Shown here in pieces: positions 35,030-43,142 of a DNA stretch of 43,216 bases. Under the pieces are notes generated by a model, which did no database searches, had not been told where the DNA came from, and was given only the letters and a program-made list of their open reading frames with translations. Origin of the DNA: Thermoprotei archaeon (GTDB taxonomy: Archaea > Thermoproteota > Thermoprotei > Thermofilales > B15-G2); the NCBI GenBank assembly GCA_003649445.1, contig QMRV01000016.1, positions 1 through 43,216 on the forward strand, read 5' to 3'. The translations under genes and the position numbers were made by a program. The stretch's first letter is position 1. Each line of letters begins with the position of its first letter.

Positions 35030-35944
35030 ATGCTAAATAGTCTAAAAAAGACACTGAGCAAAATAGTATTCAGAATAGCGCAAAAGAAGCTATCACCTTA
35101 TGAAATAGAGGAAATAGCTGAAGAAGCTTTTATTTCACTTATAGAAAGCGACGTCGCATATGAAGTGGCGGAGAAAATAAGCAATACTCTCAAAGAAAAA
35201 CTATCATCTGAGAAGGTAGGCCTACTGGACAACCCTAAGGAAAAAGCTATAGAAATTCTATATAGCACACTGGTTGAGATTCTAACTCCCCAAACAACGG
35301 TAGATTTGATTAAAATGATTAAAGAAAAAAACTCTAAAGGTCTCCCCTTTGTAGTGCTCTTCGTGGGACCTAACGGCCAGGGCAAGACTACTACCGTAGT
35401 TAAGGTAGCTAAATTCCTCAAAGACAAAGGCTTTAGCGTAGTAATTGCAGCAGCCGACACCTTCAGAGCAGGTGCTATCGAGCAGCTAGAAACTCTAGCG
35501 AAAAGAGCTGGAGTGAGAGTAATTAAACAGAAGTATGGCGCAGACCCTGCCGCCGTAGCATATGATGCAGTAGAGCATGCGAGAGCTAAGAAAATAAACG
35601 TAGTTCTTGTAGATACTGCTGGACGCCTACAGACAGACAAAGATCTAATGGAAGAAATGGCTAAGATTAAAAGAGTTATTCAGCCAGACTTAGTAATCTT
35701 TGTCGCTGACGCTCTCATAGGAAATGACGCAGTAAACCAAGCACAGGAATTTGATAAATATGTGGGTATAGACGGAGTCATTTTAACTAAGCTAGACGCA
35801 GACGCTAAAGGTGGCGCCGCACTTTCAATAACATACGTTACAGGAAAACCTCTCATATTTTTAGGCACTGGACAGAACCTAGATGACCTCAAAGAATTTT
35901 CACCTGAATCTTTTGTAAAGTCCCTACTTAGCAACGAAAGCTAA
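35030..35944 (+). CDS. ftsY: Signal recognition particle receptor FtsY
   Basis: A 304-residue SRP receptor GTPase. A short helical N domain (about 1-90) is followed by the G domain with P-loop FVGPNGQGKTTTVVKVA (about 109-125), AADTFRAGAIEQLE, VLVDTAGRLQTDKDLMEEM, and LTKLDADAKGGAALS. The usual P-loop is GxNGxGKTT, as here. Compared with bacterial FtsY the acidic A domain is missing, normal for archaea. It lies 10 bases after prefoldin alpha; a promoter follows before the next gene. Confidence 0.95.
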   Translation: MLNSLKKTLSKIVFRIAQKKLSPYEIEEIAEEAFISLIESDVAYEVAEKISNTLKEKLSSEKVGLLDNPKEKAIEILYSTLVEILTPQTTVDLIKMIKEKNSKGLPFVVLFVGPNGQGKTTTVVKVAKFLKDKGFSVVIAAADTFRAGAIEQLETLAKRAGVRVIKQKYGADPAAVAYDAVEHARAKKINVVLVDTAGRLQTDKDLMEEMAKIKRVIQPDLVIFVADALIGNDAVNQAQEFDKYVGIDGVILTKLDADAKGGAALSITYVTGKPLIFLGTGQNLDDLKEFSPESFVKSLLSNES

Positions 35945-35975
35945 AGTCCCTTTCGGACCTCTCAGACCAAGTAAG

Positions 35976-35984
35976 AAATATAAA
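35976..35984 (+). promoter_or_regulatory. TATA box for argF and the genes downstream
   Basis: AAATATAAA. Transcription near 36006 fits the ATG at 36012 and argues against the TTG at 36003. Confidence 0.5.
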
Positions 35985-36011
35985 CAAGCTTAAATAGTAC
36001 TCTTGAGCTTT

Positions 36012-36953
36012 ATGAAGCATTTATTGACTCTAAGCGACCTTTCACCCGCCGAACTCCGCTACTTAATAGACTTAACAGAGTACTTTAAAAAGAAAAGGCT
36101 CATAGGAGAAAAATCAGAGGATATTCTTCGAGGAAAAACACTAGGCCTTGTCTTTCAGAAACCATCCACAAGAACTCGCGTGTCGCTTGAAGTAGCTATT
36201 CTTGAACTAGGCGGCCGAAGCATATATATGGACTGGAGAACTCTACAGCTAGCCCGAGGAGAACCCATAAAAGACACTGCGAGAGTTCTCAGCCGATATC
36301 TAGACGGAATAATAGCCAGAGTATATGAACACGAGACACTTGTTGAGATGGCTAAGTACTCAAGAGTCCCCATAATAAATGCTCTAAGCAACATGTATCA
36401 TCCGATACAAGCAATATCAGATATGTTCACTTTAAGAGAGCATTTCGGAACACTAGATAAATTAAAAGTGACCTTTATAGGCGATGGCGGAAGCAACGTC
36501 TGCCACTCGCTTTTATTAGCCTGTACAATGCTCGGAGTTTCTATAAGCATCGCATCGCCGCCGCAGTACAGACCACATGAAAAAGTCTTAGAAAAAGCCC
36601 TAAAATATGCCGAGAAAAGTGGATCTAAAGTAGAGGTAACAGATGACCCTGTAAAAGCAGTGGAAGGCGCCGACGCAGTATACACAGATGTCTTCGTGAG
36701 TATGGGCTTCGAGGCCGAGAGAGAAGAAAGACTTAAAGTATTTATACCAAAGTACCGCATAACAGTAAAGTTAATGAAAAAAGCTAAGCCAGATGCTGTG
36801 TTCATGCACTGTCTGCCTGCTAAGAGAGGAGAAGAAGTCGAAGAAGAGGTTCTCGAAGATGAAAAAATATCTATAGTTTGGACTCAAGCTGAGAATAGGC
36901 TTCACTCAGCTAAAGCTATTTTATCCTACATCTATGGGGGTAGGTATCTATGA
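36012..36953 (+). CDS. argF: Ornithine carbamoyltransferase
   Basis: About 313 residues. The enzyme joins carbamoyl phosphate and ornithine to give citrulline, or runs in reverse in arginine breakdown. The carbamoyl-phosphate site is KPSTRTRVSLEVA (near residue 52), followed by YMDWRTLQLARGEPIKDTARVLSRY, NALSNMYHPIQAISDMFTL and the ornithine-side motif FMHCLPAKRG (near residue 265). DVFVSMG takes the place of the usual DVWVSMG of ornithine enzymes, which sets it apart from aspartate carbamoyltransferase. No other arginine genes are near. Its stop overlaps the secE start by 4 bases, so it is in one unit with the SecE-NusG-ribosomal genes. Confidence 0.93.
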   Translation: MKHLLTLSDLSPAELRYLIDLTEYFKKKRLIGEKSEDILRGKTLGLVFQKPSTRTRVSLEVAILELGGRSIYMDWRTLQLARGEPIKDTARVLSRYLDGIIARVYEHETLVEMAKYSRVPIINALSNMYHPIQAISDMFTLREHFGTLDKLKVTFIGDGGSNVCHSLLLACTMLGVSISIASPPQYRPHEKVLEKALKYAEKSGSKVEVTDDPVKAVEGADAVYTDVFVSMGFEAEREERLKVFIPKYRITVKLMKKAKPDAVFMHCLPAKRGEEVEEEVLEDEKISIVWTQAENRLHSAKAILSYIYGGRYL

Positions 36954-37216
36954 GAAAGATATTTAGTGAAATTGTGCGCATACTGCGTGTAACTAAAAAG
37001 CCGTCAAAAGAAATGTTCATGACTACTCTCAGAGTAAGCTTCTTAGGCCTACTTCTTCTAGGCTCACTCGGCTTCATAATACAAATAGTAGGCCTAACAA
37101 TAATGTCCGCGAGAGTCCCGAGACCTCCCCCCAACATAATAATAATGGCTCTGATAGCTATAGCAATAACACTAGCAGCTATTATAATGTATATGAGAAG
37201 AGGTAGAAGAACATGA
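36950..37216 (+). CDS. secE: Protein translocase subunit SecE/Sec61 gamma, with an extra hydrophobic segment
   Basis: An 88-residue SecE. The amphipathic N-terminal helix with TKKPSKEMFMTTLRVSFLG and the first membrane helix (about residues 28-52, LLLLGSLGFIIQIVGLTIMS) match archaeal Sec61 gamma, which normally stops at about 60 residues with one helix. Here a proline-rich turn (RVPRPPPN) leads into a second hydrophobic stretch (about 62-81, IIIMALIAIAITLAAIIMYM) and a basic tail. Position directly before nusG is the standard one. It overlaps argF by 4 bases and nusG by 4 bases. Confidence 0.88.
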   Translation: MRKIFSEIVRILRVTKKPSKEMFMTTLRVSFLGLLLLGSLGFIIQIVGLTIMSARVPRPPPNIIIMALIAIAITLAAIIMYMRRGRRT

Positions 37217-37686
37217 ACAGCTTAGTTAGCCGGTTTTATGCAATAAGAACAGTTGCTGGCCAAGAACACAATGTAGCGCTGCTAATTGAAAGTAGAGTAA
37301 AAAGTTTAAAACTCAACATAAGATCCATAATGGTTTTTGAAGACCTAAAAGGCTTTGTATTCATAGAATCTCCCTCAGTACGAGATATAGACAGAGCAAT
37401 TAGTGGCCTGCGGCACATAAAGGGGAGAGTTCGAGGGTCCATCTCATTCAGCGAGCTAGAGAAATTCATATATTATAAGCCTATCATAGAGAGCATTAAA
37501 GTAGACGACATAGTTGAGATAGTTCACGGACCCTTCCGCGGAATGAAAGGCAAAGTAAGACATGTCGATAAGAGTAGAGGCGAAATAGTCTTAGAAATTC
37601 TCGACGCAACCTACCCGTTCCCTGTAACAATAAACGCTGAAGACGTCAAGATAGTCAAGAAGGCAGAAAAGAGTGAGCTTTATTAG
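37213..37686 (+). CDS. spt5: Transcription elongation factor NusG/Spt5
   Basis: A 157-residue archaeal Spt5. The NGN domain (about 1-90) begins FYAIRTVAGQEHNVALLIES and includes GFVFIESPSVRDIDRAISGL. The KOW domain follows, with IKVDDIVEIVHGPFRGMKGKV (about 95-115) and IVLEILDATYPFPVTINAEDV. It binds the RNA polymerase clamp with Spt4. The gene starts inside the secE stop and precedes L11 by 41 bases, the conserved archaeal and bacterial order. Confidence 0.95.
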   Translation: MNSLVSRFYAIRTVAGQEHNVALLIESRVKSLKLNIRSIMVFEDLKGFVFIESPSVRDIDRAISGLRHIKGRVRGSISFSELEKFIYYKPIIESIKVDDIVEIVHGPFRGMKGKVRHVDKSRGEIVLEILDATYPFPVTINAEDVKIVKKAEKSELY

Positions 37687-37727
37687 TAAGACATATTCTC
37701 TAACACGTACTGACATCGGTGAGGAAA

Positions 37728-38228
37728 ATGGGTAAGAAGAAAACGCTGCAGTTCCTGGTTCCCGGAGGAAAAGCTACAGCAGGTCCCCCTATAGGACCTG
37801 CTCTAGGACCTCTCGGAGTAAACGTGATGGCTGTAGTCAACAAAATCAACGAACTGACTAAAGAGTTCTCAGGCATGCAGGTACCTGTTAAAGTCATAGT
37901 CGATATAGACACTAAAGAATTTGAAGTAGAAGTAGGAGTCCCCACTACAAGCGCGCTCATAATAAAGGAAGCTAAAGCTGAGAAAGGCTCAGGTGAACCC
38001 GGTAGAAAATTTGTAGGAAACTTGACAATGGAACAGGCAATAAAAATAGCTTTAATCAAGAGATCTCAGCTCAAGTCGAAAACTCTAAAAGGAGCAGTAA
38101 AGCAGATACTAGGGTCGTGTCTCAGTATGGGTGTCACTGTTGAAGGAAAGAACCCTAAAGAAGTATTAAAAGAACTTGATGCAGGCGTATATGATGATTT
38201 ACTCAAGAAACATGAGAAAGAAGGGTGA
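37728..38228 (+). CDS. rpl11: 50S ribosomal protein L11
   Basis: A 166-residue L11 of the GTPase stalk base. FLVPGGKATAGPPIGPALGP and LGVNVMAVVNKINELT are hallmark N-terminal sequences; KEAKAEKGSGEPGRKFVGNLT leads into the RNA-binding domain. ATG 37728 is preceded by GGTGAGG; the in-frame GTG at 37719 lies in that site and is unlikely to be the start. The stop overlaps the region where L1 begins. Confidence 0.95.
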   Translation: MGKKKTLQFLVPGGKATAGPPIGPALGPLGVNVMAVVNKINELTKEFSGMQVPVKVIVDIDTKEFEVEVGVPTTSALIIKEAKAEKGSGEPGRKFVGNLTMEQAIKIALIKRSQLKSKTLKGAVKQILGSCLSMGVTVEGKNPKEVLKELDAGVYDDLLKKHEKEG

Positions 38229-38233
38229 TGTTC

Positions 38234-38887
38234 ATGCCTGTCGACTATAGGATCTTTATTAACCCTCTTAGAGAAGCCAAAGAAAAAGCCAAGCCAAGGA
38301 ACTTTAAGCAGAGCTTCGAGCTCGTAATAAAGCTCCGTGATGTAGATGTGAAGCGCCCCGAAAACAGGATTAACATGCCGGTCGCGCTCCCACATCCACC
38401 TAAAGAAAAATTAGCCAAAGTATGTGTCATAGCGGGAGGAGACCTCTATGTAAAAGCAAAGTCTGCTGGCGCCGACGGTGTAGTTTCTCGAGAAGACTTA
38501 GAGAAAATAGCGGGTGACAAAAAATCTGCTAAAAAATTCGTCAAGAGCTACGACTTCTTTATAGCCCAAGCAGACCTAATGCCCATTATAGGTAGAATGC
38601 TCGGAAGATATCTGGGCCCTGCAGGCAAAATGCCCCAGCCTGTACCTCCTACGGCAGACATACCACCCATAATAGAGAATCTGAAAAGGTCTATCAGAAT
38701 TAGGATAAGAAACCAGCCACTTGTAATGTGCAGAGTAGGTCTTGAAGACCAGCCACTCGAAGAGGTGGCCAAGAATATTGCAGCTGTATTCTCAGCTCTT
38801 GAAACCAAATTCCGTATTCCGTATAACATAGAGAAGGTGTATGTTAAGCTTACTATGGGTCCTGCTGTTAAGGTTAATCTCAAATGA
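38234..38887 (+). CDS. rpl1: 50S ribosomal protein L1
   Basis: A 217-residue L1 of the stalk beside the E site. Motifs are NFKQSFELVIKLRDVDVKRPENR, INMPVALPHPP, and MLGRYLGPAGKMPQPVPP, the most conserved L1 segment. I choose the ATG at 38234 because GGTGAT lies 6 bases upstream; the in-frame ATG at 38228 overlaps the L11 stop and would add two residues. L1 of archaea can repress its own operon by binding its mRNA; I did not find a clear L1-site hairpin before this gene. Confidence 0.95.
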   Translation: MPVDYRIFINPLREAKEKAKPRNFKQSFELVIKLRDVDVKRPENRINMPVALPHPPKEKLAKVCVIAGGDLYVKAKSAGADGVVSREDLEKIAGDKKSAKKFVKSYDFFIAQADLMPIIGRMLGRYLGPAGKMPQPVPPTADIPPIIENLKRSIRIRIRNQPLVMCRVGLEDQPLEEVAKNIAAVFSALETKFRIPYNIEKVYVKLTMGPAVKVNLK

Positions 38888-38898
38888 GGTGTATGTAG

Positions 38899-39798
38899 AT
38901 GAGTATAGCGGTAGCTAAACCCAAATATGTGAGAGAAAGACCCATTCCGCCAAGAAAAGTAAAGATAGTTAAAGAAGTATCTGAATTAATGCTCAAATAC
39001 CCCACAATAGCGATAGTATCTATTCGCAACGTAGGTGCCCCCGTTCTTCATGAAATAAGAGCAAAGCTTAGAGAAAGAGGAGATATTTTAAAAGTTTGCA
39101 AGAATACTCTCGCTAGAATAGCAATTGATAAAGTCAAAGATAAGAAACCAGGATTAGAAAAATTTAAAGACTACCTTAAAGGAGAAAACGCGTTTATCTT
39201 TACTACTCTGAACCCATTCGAATTATACTTATTCCTAGAAAGGAACAAAATCCCTAGAGAAGCCCGCCCCGGAGATATCGCCCCTGACGACATTATAGTA
39301 CCCTCCGGAAACACAGGCTTCGCTCCAGGACCTATTCTCAGCTTATTTGGAAAACTCAAAATACCCACGCGAATTCAAGAAGGAAGTATTTGGATAACAA
39401 AAGACACCGTTGTAGCTAAGAAAGGCGACGTTATTTCAGCCGAGCTAGCTGAACTCCTCAAAAAACTCGATATAAAGCCTATTCTCTCAGGCCTAGAGAT
39501 AAAAGTCGCAATTACAGATGGAATCATAATAGAAAAAGACCAACTCAAAATAGACATCAACGAGTACAGAGAACAACTAATAGAGGCTCACAGAAACGCT
39601 ATTCAGCTAAGCATCGGAGCCCCCATATTCATCCCAGAAGCTATATCGTATATAGTACAGAGAGCCGCTAGAGAAGCCAACAGCCTAATATACAATACAG
39701 TACTTCCGTTCAAAGAATCTATAGAAAAAGCGCTAGCCAAAGCAGAACTAATAGCCAGAAAGCTTCACGAAATGATTAGAAGCAAACTGAGCAGCTAA
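38899..39798 (+). CDS. rpl10: 50S ribosomal protein L10 (P0), without acidic tail
   Basis: A 299-residue L10/P0. The rRNA-binding domain (about 1-110) includes YPTIAIVSIRNVGAPVLHEIRAKLR and KVCKNTLARIAI; the inserted domain has the proline-rich stretch DIIVPSGNTGFAPGPILSLF and KIPTRIQEGSIWI. The helical spine that binds L12 dimers follows (about 230-299). The protein ends HEMIRSKLSS, with no alanine-rich hinge and no acidic GLGALFG-type tail, which most archaeal L10 proteins share with L12. No L12 gene follows; AlaRS is next after 112 bases. Confidence 0.93.
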   Translation: MSIAVAKPKYVRERPIPPRKVKIVKEVSELMLKYPTIAIVSIRNVGAPVLHEIRAKLRERGDILKVCKNTLARIAIDKVKDKKPGLEKFKDYLKGENAFIFTTLNPFELYLFLERNKIPREARPGDIAPDDIIVPSGNTGFAPGPILSLFGKLKIPTRIQEGSIWITKDTVVAKKGDVISAELAELLKKLDIKPILSGLEIKVAITDGIIIEKDQLKIDINEYREQLIEAHRNAIQLSIGAPIFIPEAISYIVQRAAREANSLIYNTVLPFKESIEKALAKAELIARKLHEMIRSKLSS

Positions 39799-39910
39799 TA
39801 ACTAAGAGTTTTCTTTATTCGTTCTCAAGAAAATATATTCTTTATATTTCTGTTTAGGAAATTTCGCCAGAAGATGAAATATATAGGGTAGAAAATATCT
39901 ACTAAAAGGA

Positions 39911-42664
39911 ATGAAAAACCTTTATCAAGTCGATCTCTTTGAAGAAAAGGGTTTTACTAGAAAGCAGTGCCCACTCTGTAAAGACTACTTTTGGACACTA
40001 AACCCGGATCAAGTAACGTGCGGAGAACCTCCCTGTACAGAATATACCTTTATTGGGTCTCCTCCCACGTCGAAATACAAGAGTCTTGCCTCTATTAGAT
40101 CCGCTTACATAAAGTTCTTCGAGAAAAGAGGACACAGTCACGTTAAAAGATACCCTGTTGTAGCAAGATGGAGAGACGACGTATACCTAGTAGGAGCTTC
40201 AATTTACTGCTTCCAGCCCTGGGTCACAGAAGGTATAGTCGACCCTCCCGCCAATCCTCTGGTGATATCTCAGCCTTGTATTAGGCTAACAGACCTTGAC
40301 AATATAGGACGTACAGGCCGCCATCTTTCTTGCTTCGAAATGATGGCTCATCATGCTTTCAACTTCGGTAAAATTACAGTGTATTGGAACAACGAGACTG
40401 TTAGACTTTGCTTCGACTTCTTTACAGAAGAGCTGAAGATACCTGAAGATAAAATAGTGTTTAAAGAAGGAATGTGGAGCGGAGGTGGCAACGCGGGAGA
40501 AGACTTTGAAGTACTTATAGAGGGGCTCGAGGTAGCAACTCTCGTTTTCATGCACTATAGGCAAGAAAACTCCAAGCTACTTGAGCTAGGCAACTACATT
40601 GTAGACACAGGCTACGGTCTAGAAAGAATACTATGGTTATCAACAGGCGCCCCGACTCTCTACGACGCTTTATTCGCAGATATTTTACCTGAAGCGCGGA
40701 AAATGTTGGGTATACCTGAACCAGATCCCTCAATAATGTCTACACTCTCTAAGTACTTCGGAAAGATAGACGCATCAAAGACAGACATCGAAAAAAGCTA
40801 TAGAGAAATAGCCAGCCTCGTCGGAATGTCTACAGAAGAACTGAAAAGCACAGTAATCCCCTTGGAAAACATTTACGCAGTACTGGATCACTGCCGTGCG
40901 CTAATGTTCATGATAGGAGACGGCGTAGTTCCCTCAAACACGGGTACAGGATACTTAGCGCGCCTGCTTATCAGGAGAGCTGTCAGAAAACTCAGAGCTC
41001 TCTCACCCGATGTATCGCTTGTTGACATAATGTCGCTATCTCTTAAATACTGGACAAACATATTCATAGAGTATAAAGATCTCGTAGATACAATACTCGA
41101 GATAGTAGACCTTGAAGAAGAAAGATATAATAAAACTCTCAAAAAGGGCGAGGCTTTAGTCAAATCGTTTATCAGGAAAAAACTCGAGAAAAAAGAGAAA
41201 GTACGCACCGACGATTTAATTTATCTCTATGAGTCACACGGAGTCCCACCCGACTTGGTAGAGAAAATCGCTAAAAAAATAGGAGCAGAAGTGAAGGTTC
41301 CGCAGAACTTTTACGAGTTGCTAGCTCAGAAAGCATCTTTTAGAAAAATAGAAAAGGAAGAAAAAATACCGTTAGATCAGAAACTGCTTGAAGGAGAAAG
41401 CGAAACCATTCCTCTCTACTACAAGGACCCGTACTTATTCAAGTTCACTGCTAAAGTCTTAAAGATAATTAACGGAAAGTACGTCATTTTAGACCGAACA
41501 GCATTTTACCCTGAAGGAGGAGGACAGCCGTCAGATACAGGATTTTTGATAAATAAGCATGGAGAAAGAATACGTGTAAACTACGTGTTCAAGGTAGGAA
41601 ATATAGTCGTACACGAGATATCGCCGAAAGATTCTACAAAACTTGAAGAAGGAGAGCTAATAGAGGGACACGTTGACGAACAAAGAAGAAAACAGCTGAT
41701 GAAAGCTCACACAGCTACACACATTCTCTTAGGCGCGCTAAGAAGAGTTTTAGGTCCTCATGTCTGGCAAGCTGGAGCGCAAAAAGGAGTTAACAGAAGC
41801 AGACTCGACATAACTCACTACAAACACCTATCGCTCGACGAACTACACAAAGTAGAAATGCTAGCAAATAAAATAATTCAAGAGAATAGAAAAGTACATG
41901 TAAGCATAGAGGAGAGAACCAAAGCTGAGCAGAAATACGGTTTTGTACTATACCAAGGCGGCGTAGTGCCCGGAAAAACACTCCGAGTAGTGAACATAGA
42001 GGACTGGGATGTAGAAGCATGTGGAGGAACTCACTGCAGGTATACTGGCGAGGTAGGCTTTATAAAGATCATTCGTTCGCTACGTATACAAGATGGAGTA
42101 GAGAGAATTGAGTTTACTGTAGGCGAAAAAGCTGTCGAGTATGTGCAGAAAATGGAGAGAAGTCTGAAAGAAATAGCAGATACTCTTGGAACTCCTGTAG
42201 AAGACGTTGTTCACTCTGTAGCAAAGATATATGAAGAATACAGAGAGCTGAGGCGAGAAAACGAGAGACTTAAAGAGAAAATACTAGAGATGAGCAAGGA
42301 TAAAGTACTTGAGAAAGGAACTGTCTTGGGAGAGTTCTTCGTCATTGTACATGAAATTGAAGCTACGGAATTTAGAGACTTACTGAAACTGGCAGCTCTC
42401 ATAGTGAAAGAAAAACCAAATGCCGTTACTTTACTTTATAGCAGGAGAAACAGTGATGCAGTATACTTAATCCTACTAGGTAAAACGGCTTCAAAGAAAA
42501 TCGATGCTAGAGAGCTAGGGCAAGAGATTATGGTAATAGCCGAAGGAAAGGGAGGAGGAAAAATAGACATGTTCAACGGCAAAGGACAATATCTGCCGGA
42601 ACATATGCTCAGAAACAAAATTGTTGAAAAAATTAAAACTCTAACAAATGTTAATAAAGGTTAG
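39911..42664 (+). CDS. alaS: Alanyl-tRNA synthetase, archaeal type
   Basis: A 917-residue AlaRS. The archaeal N-terminal extension with CPLCKDYFWTLNPDQ and CGEPPC (residues 1-40) precedes the class II catalytic core, with RSAYIKFFEKRGHSHVKRYPVV, ISQPCIRLTDLDNIGRTGRH and DTGYGLERILWLSTGAP. The editing domain has HTATHILLGALRR and the partner motif CGGTHCRYTG that binds zinc; YPEGGGQPSDTGFL lies just before. A DHHA1-like C-terminal domain (KGGGKIDMFNGKGQ) closes the protein. A TATA-like GAAATATATAGG near 39878 suggests its own promoter. In crenarchaea alaS often follows L12; here it follows L10. Confidence 0.97.
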   Translation: MKNLYQVDLFEEKGFTRKQCPLCKDYFWTLNPDQVTCGEPPCTEYTFIGSPPTSKYKSLASIRSAYIKFFEKRGHSHVKRYPVVARWRDDVYLVGASIYCFQPWVTEGIVDPPANPLVISQPCIRLTDLDNIGRTGRHLSCFEMMAHHAFNFGKITVYWNNETVRLCFDFFTEELKIPEDKIVFKEGMWSGGGNAGEDFEVLIEGLEVATLVFMHYRQENSKLLELGNYIVDTGYGLERILWLSTGAPTLYDALFADILPEARKMLGIPEPDPSIMSTLSKYFGKIDASKTDIEKSYREIASLVGMSTEELKSTVIPLENIYAVLDHCRALMFMIGDGVVPSNTGTGYLARLLIRRAVRKLRALSPDVSLVDIMSLSLKYWTNIFIEYKDLVDTILEIVDLEEERYNKTLKKGEALVKSFIRKKLEKKEKVRTDDLIYLYESHGVPPDLVEKIAKKIGAEVKVPQNFYELLAQKASFRKIEKEEKIPLDQKLLEGESETIPLYYKDPYLFKFTAKVLKIINGKYVILDRTAFYPEGGGQPSDTGFLINKHGERIRVNYVFKVGNIVVHEISPKDSTKLEEGELIEGHVDEQRRKQLMKAHTATHILLGALRRVLGPHVWQAGAQKGVNRSRLDITHYKHLSLDELHKVEMLANKIIQENRKVHVSIEERTKAEQKYGFVLYQGGVVPGKTLRVVNIEDWDVEACGGTHCRYTGEVGFIKIIRSLRIQDGVERIEFTVGEKAVEYVQKMERSLKEIADTLGTPVEDVVHSVAKIYEEYRELRRENERLKEKILEMSKDKVLEKGTVLGEFFVIVHEIEATEFRDLLKLAALIVKEKPNAVTLLYSRRNSDAVYLILLGKTASKKIDARELGQEIMVIAEGKGGGKIDMFNGKGQYLPEHMLRNKIVEKIKTLTNVNKG

Positions 42665-42685
42665 GGAGACTACTGCTGTGAGATT

Positions 42686-43057
42686 ATGAGACCTCTATCT
42701 CCAAGAGAATTCCGCAGACTTGCTAAAAGGCTTGGAATTAAAGTTGAGGAGCTAAAAGACGTAGAGAAGGTCTCAATAGTGCTGTCAGACAAAGTAATAG
42801 AAATAATAAATCCTTCCGTCAGCGTAATGACAGTTTCGGGCAACACCATATACCAGGTCGTAGGCGGCGAAATAAAAGAAGTAGAGAGAGAGAAACCTGT
42901 TGAGGAAATAGAAATAAGTGAAGAAGATATACAGCTTGTAGCAGAGCAGGCGGGAGTAAGTCTAGAGGAAGCAAAAATGGCGCTAATGGAAACTAAGGGC
43001 GACTTAGCGAAAGCAATAATGCTTCTCACTTCTAGAAAAGCTCAACTCTCCCAGTAA
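42686..43057 (+). CDS. nac: Nascent polypeptide-associated complex protein (aNAC)
   Basis: A 123-residue archaeal NAC. The NAC domain covers about residues 10-70 (LGIKVEELKDVEKVSIVLSD, then PSVSVMTVSGNTIYQVVGG), and a C-terminal UBA domain is at about 82-118 (EEDIQLVAEQAGVSLEEAKM, then ALMETKGDLAKAIMLL). It forms homodimers at the ribosome exit tunnel. It starts 21 bases after the alaS stop and ends the translation block. Confidence 0.93.
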   Translation: MRPLSPREFRRLAKRLGIKVEELKDVEKVSIVLSDKVIEIINPSVSVMTVSGNTIYQVVGGEIKEVEREKPVEEIEISEEDIQLVAEQAGVSLEEAKMALMETKGDLAKAIMLLTSRKAQLSQ

Positions 43058-43110
43058 ATCAGTATTCGCAAACACTAGTAAACAAATGTTTTGACAAAAA
43101 TAATTAACGA

Positions 43111-43116
43111 TATATA
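43111..43116 (+). promoter_or_regulatory. TATA box for the PadR-like gene at the window end
   Basis: TATATA about 30 bases before the ATG at 43143, suggesting an almost leaderless message. Confidence 0.45.
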
Positions 43117-43142
43117 CAAGTTGCTAAAGTTAGGGAAACAGT

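Noticed and set aside
43055..43110. TAAATCAGTATTCG after the nac stop, nearly identical to the D-box end of the 14336 sRNA (12 bases AATCAGTATTCG shared).
   Set aside because: No C, C' or D' box is found on the minus strand within the following 55 bases, and a 12-base match is expected many times by chance in a window of this size. Possibly a relic, but not supportable as an sRNA.
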